NCBI RefSeq assembly: GCF_900107925.1
Contig: NZ_FNUJ01000005.1
Span: forward strand, 434,001-498,000
Direction: 5' to 3'
From: Amycolatopsis pretoriensis
GTDB taxonomy: Bacteria > Actinomycetota > Actinomycetes > Mycobacteriales > Pseudonocardiaceae
Length of the DNA stretch: 64,000 nt
Part shown: positions 55,366-63,182 of the stretch, piece after piece
Position numbering within the stretch: position 1 is the first letter of the stretch
Layout of the letters: each line of letters opens with the position of its first letter
The notes under the pieces: generated by a model
What the model was told of the DNA's origin: nothing
Database searches by the model: none
The model's input: only the letters and a program-made list of their open reading frames with translations
Program-made: the position numbers and the translations under genes

Positions 55366-55865
55366 GCCTGGACCAGCTGATCCAGTCTACTTTGGACTCT
55401 GCCGAGCTGAAGTACGACAAACGCGGTCCCGGCAAGTACTTCGTCACGCTGCCCGGCACGAAGAAGCTGCAGACGAACGCGTGGCTCGTCGACGGCGACC
55501 ACGCGTTCTCGGTGGAGGCCTTCGTCTGCCGCCGTCCCGATGAGTCCCATGAGGACGTTTACCGGTTCCTGTTGCAGCGCAACGCGAAGCTCTACGGCGT
55601 GCACTACACAGTGGACAGTCTGGGTGACATCTACCTGGTCGGCCGGTTCGGCAAGGAGACGATGTCCGCCGACGAGCTGGACAAGGTCCTCGGCCAGGTC
55701 CTGGAGGCCGCCGACGGCGACTTCAACACGCTGCTGGAGATCGGCTTCGCGACGTCGATCAAGCGCGAGTGGGACTGGCGCGTCTCCCGCGGCGAGTCAC
55801 TGGCCAACCTGCAGGCGTTCAAGCACCTCGCGGAGCCGCGCGAACCGGGCTTGACCGAGTCGTGA
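55362..55865 (+). CDS. YbjN domain-containing protein (Rv0487-like)
   Basis: The 167-residue protein has a two-layer alpha/beta YbjN fold with features VDGDHAFSVEAFVCRRPDES and FLLQRNAKLYGVHYTVDSLG. YbjN proteins are chaperone-like or regulatory proteins of unclear role, and in actinobacteria a homologue always follows mshA. The GTG at 55362 overlaps the mshA stop (GTGA), so production is coupled, suggesting a link to mycothiol synthesis or its enzyme. Confidence 0.9.
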   Translation: MSLDQLIQSTLDSAELKYDKRGPGKYFVTLPGTKKLQTNAWLVDGDHAFSVEAFVCRRPDESHEDVYRFLLQRNAKLYGVHYTVDSLGDIYLVGRFGKETMSADELDKVLGQVLEAADGDFNTLLEIGFATSIKREWDWRVSRGESLANLQAFKHLAEPREPGLTES

Positions 55866-55935
55866 CCCGAGCCGTGCAACGGCCCTGAACCGGACATCCG
55901 TCTCACCGCCAGTCGAAACTGGAGGGAGACGCAGG

Positions 55936-56799
55936 ATGCGGACTCGATGGAGAGCGGGGCTTGCGGGCGTCGCGGTGCTTGTCGCCCTGGCCGGGTGTTC
56001 GGCGGCGGAGAACGGGGCTTCGTCCACGGCGGACAGCGGGGGTTCCGGGCGGGTGCCCGCCGCGCCGCAGCAGGGGACCGGGGGAAAGGCCGATTCGAAG
56101 GTCGCGGCTCCGCAGCCTGGGGCTACCGAGCGGAAGTTGTCCCGCAGTGCTCGGTTGGAGTTGACCGCTACCAAGGTTGTCGATGTTGTCGCTCAGGCTC
56201 GGGGGATCGCGCTGGGTGCTGGGGGTTACACCGGGCAGGAGAGTACGGGGGATCAGTCGGCGACTTTGTCGCTGGCCGTGCCCGCGGAGCGGTTGGATCC
56301 GGTGCTGGATCAGCTGTCGCATCTGGGGTCTTCGCTGGTCAAGCGGGAGTTGAACACCCAGGATGTGACTGAGCAGGTTGTTGATGTCGAGGCGCGGTTG
56401 ACGACTCAGCGGAAGTCTGTTGAGCGGATTCGTGCCTTGCTTTCGCAGGCCACTTCGGTGTCGGACATCACTTCTATCGAGAGTGAGCTGACGAGCCGAG
56501 AGGCGACTTTGGAGTCGCTTGAGCAGCAGCGGAACTCGCTTGCTGGGAGTGTCGCCATGGCGACTGTTTCGATGAGCATTCGGAGTGTTGCTGCTCCGGC
56601 TCCGCCTTCGGAAGACCGGAGCGGGTTTCTCGGGGGACTGGCTGGTGGGTGGGACGCGTTCTTGACCTTCGGGGGCGGGCTGCTCACCGTTTTGGGGGCC
56701 GTGGCGCCGTTCTTGCTGATCGTGGGGCCGTTGGCTTGGGGCGCTTGGTGGCTGAACCGGCGTCGGCGGGCTTCGCGGCCTTCGCCTGTTGAGAGCTGA
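55936..56799 (+). CDS. DUF4349 lipoprotein
   Basis: The 287-residue protein has a lipoprotein signal (VLVALAGCSAAEN), a Ser/Gly/Ala linker, the DUF4349 domain with ARLELTATKVVDVVAQARGI, a central coiled coil (VEARLTTQRKSVERIRALLS) and a C-terminal membrane helix pair, ending in Arg-rich residues. DUF4349 is envelope-associated and of unknown function. From about 56100 on, codon choice shifts to GTT, GCT, GGG and TTG, unlike the GTC/GCC/GGC/CTG preference of the neighbours. This suggests a different history for this part. Confidence 0.85.
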   Translation: MRTRWRAGLAGVAVLVALAGCSAAENGASSTADSGGSGRVPAAPQQGTGGKADSKVAAPQPGATERKLSRSARLELTATKVVDVVAQARGIALGAGGYTGQESTGDQSATLSLAVPAERLDPVLDQLSHLGSSLVKRELNTQDVTEQVVDVEARLTTQRKSVERIRALLSQATSVSDITSIESELTSREATLESLEQQRNSLAGSVAMATVSMSIRSVAAPAPPSEDRSGFLGGLAGGWDAFLTFGGGLLTVLGAVAPFLLIVGPLAWGAWWLNRRRRASRPSPVES

Positions 56800-56833
56800 G
56801 TTTCCCCCCGCTCCTCGTCCTTTGATTGTTCAA

Positions 56834-56914
56834 CACCGGAAACCCGGCCTCAAGGGCGCCTTCGGCGTCGCTTCGCGATGAGCTTCGCTCACCCTTGACC
56901 CCGGTTTTCCGGTG
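56834..56914 (+). terminator. Long imperfect hairpin after DUF4349
   Basis: CACCGGAAACCCGG at 56834-56847 pairs with CCGGTTTTCCGGTG at 56901-56914, with a nested TCAAGGG/CCCTTGA pair inside. It begins 35 bases after the DUF4349 stop. The long interior suggests a dispersed element used as terminator. Confidence 0.55.
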
Positions 56915-57742
56915 CTGACTGCGGCTGGGACGAGGGGCGGGGGAGGTGTAGGGCGGTCCCCTGTGGGGCGGCTGCTGTGCGGCGGGCGGGCTGCCGTAAG
57001 GCGGGCGGCCCCTGTCGGGCAGGCCCCTGCGGGGCAGGCCTCTTCAAGGTGCGCCCCTGCGGGGCGGACCTCTGTAGGGCGGCTGCTGTGTGGCGGGCGG
57101 GCCGCCTTAAGGCGGGTGGGCCCCTGTAGGGCGGGCCCTGCGGGGGCGGGCCTCTTCAAGGTTCGCCCTGCGGGGGGCCCTCCTCACCAGGCAAAACCCC
57201 GCCACACCCTGGGGGCGTGCCCTGTTCCAGTCTATCGGCGAGGGGCTTCACGAAGGGGTGGTGCCGCGAATCTGTGGATAGCCGGAGCCGTTGTGGACAA
57301 CTCGGCCCGGACACCTGAGCGGGGCAGGCGGGACGGCTCGAGGGAGGGGGGAGTCGCGATCTCGAGCCGCCCCGCTGAAGTTCCCGCCGATCAAGGACCC
57401 GGTGACGAGGGGGGTGTCATCGGGGCCGGCGGGCCGCGGCTCGGCAGGGGGGAGACGAGCCGCGGTCGGAGCCCGAAACCGGCCGGGGAGTGCGTGGAAT
57501 CCGGCCGCTCGGGACGTAAGCAAACCTGTCAGATCTCGACCTGTAATCACAAGACTACTCACTAGTCCGTTCGAGTGGACTTCGCGCGCGGCGATAACGG
57601 TGTGCAGTTTGACGCGGGGATTTTGCGCGTTGTTGGCAGTCGGACTTGTCGAAGGGTGAGGTGTTACTCCGTGGTAACACACTCTGTGTAGGACGTGAGG
57701 TCACCAGTCGGTCAGCTGGTCCGTCATGGCAGGCTGGGACCC
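56915..57742. other. 828-bp noncoding region before the phosphoglycerate mutase gene
   Basis: It contains the 111-bp duplication, two sequences resembling reverse DnaA boxes (TGTGGATAG near 57273 and TGTGGACAA at 57292-57300), a less GC-rich stretch from 57530 to 57690 likely to hold the promoter, and an inverted GTGTTAC/GTAACAC pair at 57661-57667 and 57674-57680. The open frames across it follow the repeat and look noncoding. Confidence 0.6.
56966..57187. repeat. Tandem duplication of a 111-bp G/C-rich unit
   Basis: GGGCGGCTGCTGTG recurs at 56966 and 57077, and CCTCTTCAAGGT at 57039 and 57151, so the unit of about 111 bp is duplicated with small indels. Both copies are full of GGGCGG and CCCTGCGGGG runs. 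It lies in the gap between DUF4349 and the phosphoglycerate mutase gene and is not convincingly coding. Confidence 0.75.
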
Positions 57743-58492
57743 ATGGCCGAGATTGGGACTTTGGTGCTGCTGCGGCACGGGCAGAGCACGTGGAACGCGG
57801 AAAACCTGTTCACCGGCTGGGTGGACGTGCCGTTGTCGGAACAGGGCGAAGGCGAAGCCCGCCAGGGCGGGCAGCTGCTCGCCGACTCGGGGCTGCTGCC
57901 GGACGTCGTGCACACCTCGCTGCTGCGTCGCGCCATCTCCACCGCGAACATCGCGCTGGACGCCGCCGACCGGCACTGGATCCCCGTGAAGCGCGACTGG
58001 CGCCTCAACGAGCGCCACTACGGCGCCCTGCAGGGCAAGAACAAGAAGCAGACCCTCGACGAGTTCGGCGAGGAGCAGTTCATGCTCTGGCGCCGCTCCT
58101 ACGACACCCCGCCGCCCGCTATCGACCCCAAGGACGAGTGGAGCCAGGCCGGCGACCCCCGGTACGCCAACCTCGGCGACTCGGCCCCGCTGACCGAGTG
58201 CCTCAAGGACGTCGTCGAACGGCTGCTGCCCTACTGGGAGTCCGAGATCGTTCCCGACCTGCGCGCGGGCAAGACCGTGCTCGTCGCCGCGCACGGCAAC
58301 TCGCTGCGTGCGCTCGTCAAGCACCTCGACGGGATCTCCGACGCCGACATCGCCGGCCTCAACATCCCCACCGGCATCCCGCTGCGCTACGACCTGACCG
58401 CCGACCTCAAGCCGGTCAAGGCCGGGGGCGAGTACCTCGACCCCGAGGCCGCCAAGGAAGCCGCCGCCGCGGTCGCCAACCAGGGCCGCTGA
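57743..58492 (+). CDS. gpmA: 2,3-bisphosphoglycerate-dependent phosphoglycerate mutase
   Basis: The 249-residue glycolytic enzyme interconverts 3- and 2-phosphoglycerate. The phosphohistidine is His12 in LVLLRHGQSTWN, the substrate loop is LNERHYGALQGKNK, and the second catalytic His is in VLVAAHGNSLRAL. It starts at ATG 57743. It precedes senX3-regX3 as gpm1 (Rv0489) does in mycobacteria, but here three genes are inserted between them. A 51-bp palindrome terminates it. Confidence 0.96.
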   Translation: MAEIGTLVLLRHGQSTWNAENLFTGWVDVPLSEQGEGEARQGGQLLADSGLLPDVVHTSLLRRAISTANIALDAADRHWIPVKRDWRLNERHYGALQGKNKKQTLDEFGEEQFMLWRRSYDTPPPAIDPKDEWSQAGDPRYANLGDSAPLTECLKDVVERLLPYWESEIVPDLRAGKTVLVAAHGNSLRALVKHLDGISDADIAGLNIPTGIPLRYDLTADLKPVKAGGEYLDPEAAKEAAAAVANQGR

Positions 58493-58501
58493 AGCCCAAG
58501 T

Positions 58502-58552
58502 CCGTGAATGGCACATTGAGGGACGCTAAGTCCCTCAATGTGCCATTCACGG
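58502..58552. repeat. 51-bp perfect palindrome, copy 2 (bidirectional terminator candidate)
   Basis: The 23-base arms at 58502-58524 and 58530-58552 are identical to those at 4464-4514; only the five-base loop differs (GCTAA). It lies between the convergent gpmA (+) and lipoprotein (-) genes, ten bases after the gpmA stop. Confidence 0.8.
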
Positions 58553-58555
58553 CTT

Positions 58556-59431
58556 TCAGGAGGCGGTGACCGTCCTGACCGCGGTTGCCTTCCAGCCCGG
58601 GCCGACGCGGAGCAAGTCCAGCTCCGTGGTGAACGGGCGGTCGGCGGCGCCGGTCGGGCCGGTCACCTTCAGCGTCGTGAAGAACAGCACCGTCGCCGTT
58701 CCGCCGGTCAGCGCGGTGACGCCGGCCAGCGGGTCCGGCCCGAGGACGACCTTCGTGCCGCTCTGGCGGATCGCCTCGACGTAGGTCGCCTTCTTCGCGC
58801 GGTAGTCGCTCAGCAACGGCTCGGCGACTACCGCTTCGGCCCGCGCGTAGGAGCCTTCCGGGTCGCCGCTGTCGGTCGCCAGCAGCGCCGCGGCGGCCGC
58901 CCGGGCCCCGGCCAGCGCCGAGTCGCGCAGGCCGGCGAGGGTGCCGTCGTCCGGGTGCGGTGCGGGCGAGGGCTGCGCCGGGTTGATCGCGGTGTCCGAG
59001 ATCCGCCAGCGCCCGGCGGATTCGAGGGCGGTGAACGCGACCGTCGCCAGGCCCTTCGACGTCCCGTTGACCTGCTCCAGCACCGCCAGCTCGCGGATCC
59101 GGCCGCCGGTCAGCTCCAGCGCCGCGTTCCGCACCACGCGGGTGGTCAGGTGGACCGGCTGCGGGCTCTTCCGGATCGTGTCGAACAGCTTCGTGAGCTG
59201 GTCCTTCGCCGCCCCGGTGACGTTCGCGGCCACGGCCTGGTCGAACGCCGCCGGGTTCGCCGAGTCGTAGCTGAACACCGCTTCCGCGGCCTTCCCGACC
59301 GCGTCGAGCGCGGCGGCCGTGCCGGGGCCGTTGACCAGCGCGAGGTTGCCGGTCAGCGGCGCCGCCGTGCCGGAGACGGCCGAGGAGCACGCCGACGTCA
59401 GGAGAACGAGCGCCAGCAGCGCTCGCTTCAC
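58556..59431 (-). CDS. Exported lipoprotein, function unknown
   Basis: The 291-residue protein has a lipoprotein signal (LLALVLLTSACSS) and two similar alpha+beta halves, each ending in a strand describing growth of a value (for example TVAFTALESAGRWRISDTAI and VLFFTTLKVTGP). This resembles NTF2-like or Mce-associated outer domains. No catalytic motif is seen. It starts at GTG 59431, overlapping the end of the LuxR-type regulator gene by four bases, so the two are co-transcribed. Confidence 0.8.
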   Translation of the reverse strand: MKRALLALVLLTSACSSAVSGTAAPLTGNLALVNGPGTAAALDAVGKAAEAVFSYDSANPAAFDQAVAANVTGAAKDQLTKLFDTIRKSPQPVHLTTRVVRNAALELTGGRIRELAVLEQVNGTSKGLATVAFTALESAGRWRISDTAINPAQPSPAPHPDDGTLAGLRDSALAGARAAAAALLATDSGDPEGSYARAEAVVAEPLLSDYRAKKATYVEAIRQSGTKVVLGPDPLAGVTALTGGTATVLFFTTLKVTGPTGAADRPFTTELDLLRVGPGWKATAVRTVTAS

Positions 59432-60066
59432 AGGAGCCCGGCTTCGCGCGCCCGCGCTCCGGCCTGGAACCTCGACGACGCGCCGAGGACGTCCATCAGC
59501 TCCGCCACCCGCCGCCGGTAGGTCCGCAGGCCGACGCCGAGGGCACGCGCCGCCGTCTCGTCCTTGCAGCCGGACGCCAGCTGCTCGAGGATCTCCCGCG
59601 CGCCCAGCTCGGTGAACCGGGCCTGGTACGCCTCGAGGTCGGTGCCGCCGGCCCAGGCCGCCTCGAACAGCGACTGGATGCCCTGGACCAGCTCCGGGCT
59701 GCTGACGACGGTGTAGCTGCGGACCCCGCCGACGTGGTCGCCGGCCACGATCGCGATCCGGCGGTCCAGCAGGATCGTCTCGTTGACCTCGCGCTCGGTG
59801 ATCCGGATGCGCGCGCCGTGCGTCGCCATGAACCGCAGGTGCCCGGCCAGTGCCGGGTCGAACAGGACCGCGGGCAGGTACATCTTGCGCACCGACGTCG
59901 TGCGCACGGCCTGCTCGCGTTCCGGCGCGGTCGGGTGCGCGACGGACCAGGTATGCAGGTCGCGGGCCGCGCACGAGATCTCCGTCGCGGTCGCGAACAG
60001 GTGGGCCGTGCGCTCGAACAGCTCGGCCTCGCCGCGCACCACGACGACGTCACTGACTCTCTCCAC
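59428..60066 (-). CDS. LuxR-type HTH regulator without receiver domain
   Basis: The 212-residue protein has an N-terminal phospholipase-D/TrmB-like sensor region (VVVRGEAELFERTAHLFATA to ILLDRRIAIVAGDH) and a C-terminal LuxR HTH in LASGCKDETAARALGVGLRT. The architecture is common in actinomycete regulators that sense small molecules. It starts at GTG 60066, divergent from an aldo/keto reductase gene 68 bases away, which is a likely target along with the lipoprotein downstream. Confidence 0.82.
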   Translation of the reverse strand: MERVSDVVVVRGEAELFERTAHLFATATEISCAARDLHTWSVAHPTAPEREQAVRTTSVRKMYLPAVLFDPALAGHLRFMATHGARIRITEREVNETILLDRRIAIVAGDHVGGVRSYTVVSSPELVQGIQSLFEAAWAGGTDLEAYQARFTELGAREILEQLASGCKDETAARALGVGLRTYRRRVAELMDVLGASSRFQAGARAREAGLL

Positions 60067-60133
60067 GCATTCCAGTGTGGCAGCAAGATGCCAAACGCGG
60101 TGGTCGCGCAGGGTGCGCCGGAAAGCTGGAGCC

Positions 60134-60997
60134 ATGACCACGAACACCACCCTCCCCGCCGCCGCGGCGGGCACCTGGCAGCTCGGCTCCTTCGAAGTCA
60201 ACCGGCTCGGCTTCGGCGCGATGCGCCTGATGTCCACTTCGGACGGTGGCATCCGCGCCCGCGAGACGTCGATCGCCGTGCTGCGCCGCGCGGTCGAGCT
60301 CGGCGTGAACCACATCGACACCGCCGTCTTCTACTTCGCCGGCCCGCGCTCGGCGAACGAGCTGATCAACACCGCGCTCGCGCCCTACGACGACCTGACG
60401 ATCACCACCAAGGTCGGCCCGGGCCGCGACTTCACCGGCGCGTTCTACACCGCCCGGCCCGACCAGCTGCGGGCCCAGGTCGAAGAGAACCTCCGCGAGC
60501 TGGGTCTGGACCACCTCGACGTCGCCAACTACCGGATCGGTGAAGGTCTGGACCGCGGCGAAGGTTCGCTCGCCGACGGTTTCGGCGCGCTCGCCGAGCT
60601 GCGCGAGGAAGGCCTGATCCGCGAGCTGGGCATCTCCAACGTCGCGCCGCACCACCTGACCGAGGCCCTCGCGATCGCGCCGGTCGTCTGCGTCCAGAAC
60701 CAGTACGGCCTCACCGCGCGCCGCGAAGACGACGAGATCGTCCGGATGTGCGCCGAACACGGCATCGCCTTCGTCCCGTTCTTCGCCGTCGCGAGCGGGA
60801 CGGGCGAGGACGCGCGCGTCGCCGAGGTCGCCCGCCGGCACGACGCCACCCCGGCCCAGGTGCGGCTCGCGTGGACCCTCCACCAAGGACCGCACGTGCT
60901 CGCCATCCCGGGCACCGGCGACGTCGCGCACCTCGAGCAGAACGTCGCCGCGGCGGCTCTGGAGCTCACCGCCGAAGATCTCGAAACCCTCGGGTGA
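60134..60997 (+). CDS. Aldo/keto reductase
   Basis: The 287-residue barrel enzyme has the tetrad Asp/Tyr in VNHIDTAVFYFAGP, a Lys in LTITTKVG, and the NADP loop AIPGTGDVAHLEQNV. The usual catalytic His position reads DHLDVANYRIGEG, with Asn where His is normally found in DxxxxH; many bacterial AKRs vary here. It reduces aldehydes or ketones with NADPH. ATG 60134 is preceded by GGAG. The divergent LuxR-type gene may control it. Confidence 0.88.
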   Translation: MTTNTTLPAAAAGTWQLGSFEVNRLGFGAMRLMSTSDGGIRARETSIAVLRRAVELGVNHIDTAVFYFAGPRSANELINTALAPYDDLTITTKVGPGRDFTGAFYTARPDQLRAQVEENLRELGLDHLDVANYRIGEGLDRGEGSLADGFGALAELREEGLIRELGISNVAPHHLTEALAIAPVVCVQNQYGLTARREDDEIVRMCAEHGIAFVPFFAVASGTGEDARVAEVARRHDATPAQVRLAWTLHQGPHVLAIPGTGDVAHLEQNVAAAALELTAEDLETLG

Positions 60998-61026
60998 TTC
61001 ACCCGGAATGTCTCGCCGCGGAATCG

Positions 61027-61059
61027 ATCGGGTGAACGCAGCCTGAAGCACCGGCGAAC
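61027..61059 (-). promoter_or_regulatory. PHO-box-like array of three 11-bp direct repeats upstream of senX3
   Basis: On the minus strand GTTCGCC, CTTCAGG and GTTCACC begin at 61059, 61048 and 61037, an exact 11-base period. Streptomyces PhoP (the RegX3 counterpart) binds 11-bp repeats related to GTTCACC. The array lies about 85 bases before senX3, so it may be an autoregulatory site. Confidence 0.55.
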
Positions 61060-61142
61060 ATGTCCTCGCCAGGTGTCGCGGTGCTCACGACTAGGCGGAC
61101 AACGCTAGGCCGAAGGGCCACTTCTCAGCTTACGATCGGCCT

Positions 61143-62384
61143 GTGACCACGCCTGTTTCCCTCGCACTGGCCATCGGGGCACTGGTGGCCGGTGCGGTGG
61201 TCGGCTACCTCCTCGCACGGGCGCGATCCCGCCGCGAAGACGCCCGGCCGCCGGGCCCGACCGTCGCCGAGCTCCTCGAACGGCTGGTCCGCTCGTCCCA
61301 CAACGGCGTCGTCGTCCTCAACAAGTTCGGCGACATGGTGCTGCACAACCCGCGCGCGTACGAGCTGGGCCTGGTGAAGGTCAACCAGGCCGACCCGCGG
61401 GCGCGCAAGGCCGCCGAGCAGGTCGTCGAGACCGACGAGCCGCTGGAAATCGATCTCTCGCCGCTCGAAGCGCGCGGCCGGCAGCCGGAGGCGGTGCTCG
61501 GCCAGGTCCGGCCGCTCGGCGACGGCTTCACCGTCGTCGAGGCCGTCGACCACTCCGAGGCCATCCGGCTGGAGGCCGTGCGCCGCGACTTCGTCGCCAA
61601 CGTCAGCCACGAGCTCAAGACCCCGGTCGGCGCGATCGCGCTGCTCACCGAGGCCGTGCTCGACGCCGCCGAGGACGTCGAGGAGGTCCGCCGCTTCGGC
61701 GGCAAGATCCTCCGTGAGTCCACGCGCCTGGGCCAGCTCGTCACCGAGCTGATCGCGCTGTCGCGGCTGCAAGGCGCCGAGCGGCTGCCGGACCTCAACG
61801 TCGTCGAGGTCGACGCCGTCGTCCGCGAGGCGCTCGGCCGCACGACGCTCTCGGCCGAGTCGGCCGACATCCGGATCACCAGCGACACCCCCAGTGGCCT
61901 GCTCATCGAGGGCGACCGGACGCTGCTGGTCACCGCGCTGTCGAACCTGCTGGAGAACGCCGTCGCGTACTCGCCGGCCGGCAGCCCGGTGTCGATCAGC
62001 AGGCGGCTCGCCGACGGGATGGTCGAGGTCGCCGTCACCGACCGCGGCATCGGCATCGCCGAGGACGAGCAGCAGCGCGTGTTCGAGCGCTTCTACCGCG
62101 CCGACAAGGCCCGCTCGCGCGCCACCGGCGGCACCGGGCTGGGCCTGGCGATCGTCAAGCACGTCGCGGCCAACCACGGCGGCTCGGTCGGGCTGTGGAG
62201 CCGGCCGGGCACCGGCTCGACGTTCACGCTGCGCATCCCCGCGCACGTCAGCCCCGAACCGGCTCCCGAGCCGGCGCGGGCCGCCAAGACCTCGCCGGCA
62301 CCACGGCAGGAGAAGACCCCCGAGCGCACCCCGAGGCTCGTGGTTACCGGGCAGGACAGCCCAGATCATGGAGGAAACCTGTGA
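61143..62384 (+). CDS. senX3: Sensor histidine kinase SenX3
   Basis: The 413-residue kinase senses phosphate status and phosphorylates RegX3. It has one N-terminal membrane segment (residues 5-27), a PAS-like region (residues 40-140), the phosphoacceptor His156 in NVSHELKTPVGA, and the ATP-binding N and G boxes in LSNLLENAVAYS and TGGTGLGLAIVKH. A 50-residue Pro-rich tail follows. It starts at GTG 61143. GTGA overlap with regX3 fixes the operon. Naming follows mycobacterial synteny and sequence pattern; in Streptomyces the pair is called PhoR-PhoP. Confidence 0.94.
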   Translation: MTTPVSLALAIGALVAGAVVGYLLARARSRREDARPPGPTVAELLERLVRSSHNGVVVLNKFGDMVLHNPRAYELGLVKVNQADPRARKAAEQVVETDEPLEIDLSPLEARGRQPEAVLGQVRPLGDGFTVVEAVDHSEAIRLEAVRRDFVANVSHELKTPVGAIALLTEAVLDAAEDVEEVRRFGGKILRESTRLGQLVTELIALSRLQGAERLPDLNVVEVDAVVREALGRTTLSAESADIRITSDTPSGLLIEGDRTLLVTALSNLLENAVAYSPAGSPVSISRRLADGMVEVAVTDRGIGIAEDEQQRVFERFYRADKARSRATGGTGLGLAIVKHVAANHGGSVGLWSRPGTGSTFTLRIPAHVSPEPAPEPARAAKTSPAPRQEKTPERTPRLVVTGQDSPDHGGNL

Positions 62385-63070
62385 CCAGGGTTCTCATCGT
62401 CGAGGACGAGGAGTCGTTCGCCGACCCCCTCGCCTTCCTGCTGCGCAAGGAAGGGTTCACCGCGGCCGTCGCCGGGACGGGCCAGGCCGCGCTGGAGGAG
62501 TTCGACCGCAACGGCGCCGACATCGTGCTGCTCGACCTGATGCTGCCGGGGATGAGCGGCACCGACGTCTGCAAGCAACTGCGCCAGCGTTCGGCCGTCC
62601 CGGTGATCATGGTGACGGCGCGCGACAGCGAGATCGACAAGGTCGTCGGCCTGGAGCTCGGCGCGGACGACTACGTGACGAAGCCGTACTCGGCGCGCGA
62701 GCTGATCGCGCGGGTCCGGGCGGTGCTCCGCCGCGGCGGCGAGCCGGGCACGGACGGCGAGCTGGCCCCGCTGGTGCTTTCGGCGGGCCCGGTCCGGATG
62801 GACGTCGAGCGGCACGTGGTGACGGTGGACGGCGCGGAGGTGTCGCTGCCGCTCAAGGAGTTCGACCTGCTGGAGTACCTGCTGCGCAACGTCGGCCGGG
62901 TGCTGACCCGGGGGCAGCTGATCGACCGGGTGTGGGGCGCGGACTACGTGGGCGACACGAAGACGCTGGACGTCCACGTGAAGCGGTTGCGGTCGAAGAT
63001 CGAACCGGACCCGGGCTCGCCGCGGCACCTGGTGACGGTCCGGGGCCTGGGCTACAAGTTCGAGACGTAA
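62381..63070 (+). CDS. regX3: Response regulator RegX3
   Basis: The 229-residue OmpR/PhoB-type regulator has a receiver domain with acidic pocket VEDEE, phosphorylation site Asp52 in VLLDLMLPGMSG and Lys in VTKPYSARE, and a winged HTH ending LDVHVKRLRSKIEPDPG and GYKFET. It activates phosphate-starvation genes with SenX3. GGAGG precedes GTG 62381 by seven bases. The last codons (GGCTACAAGTTCGAGAC) recur at 63136 in the intergenic region. Confidence 0.95.
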   Translation: MTRVLIVEDEESFADPLAFLLRKEGFTAAVAGTGQAALEEFDRNGADIVLLDLMLPGMSGTDVCKQLRQRSAVPVIMVTARDSEIDKVVGLELGADDYVTKPYSARELIARVRAVLRRGGEPGTDGELAPLVLSAGPVRMDVERHVVTVDGAEVSLPLKEFDLLEYLLRNVGRVLTRGQLIDRVWGADYVGDTKTLDVHVKRLRSKIEPDPGSPRHLVTVRGLGYKFET

Positions 63071-63152
63071 GTCCCTTTTGGGCGGTACCGCTCCGCGTGG
63101 AGGCGCGCCGGGGCGGTACCGCACCGAGTGTTTTCGGTTACAAGTTCGAGAC
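63050..63152. repeat. Partial duplication of the regX3 3' end plus GGGCGGTACCGC repeats
   Basis: GGCTACAAGTTCGAGAC at 63050-63066 (end of regX3) is repeated with one change at 63136-63152 and followed by a stop codon in the same frame relation. Between them GGGCGGTACCGC occurs at 63080-63091 and 63111-63122. This looks like the remains of a recombination or slippage event downstream of regX3. Confidence 0.7.
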
Positions 63153-63182
63153 CTGACGCTGGGGCCGGTACCCTGGACCCCC

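Noticed and set aside
56912..57565. 217-codon open frame over the GC-rich duplication
   Set aside because: The translation simply mirrors the tandem DNA repeat (LLCGGRAA blocks) and has no ribosome site or domain.
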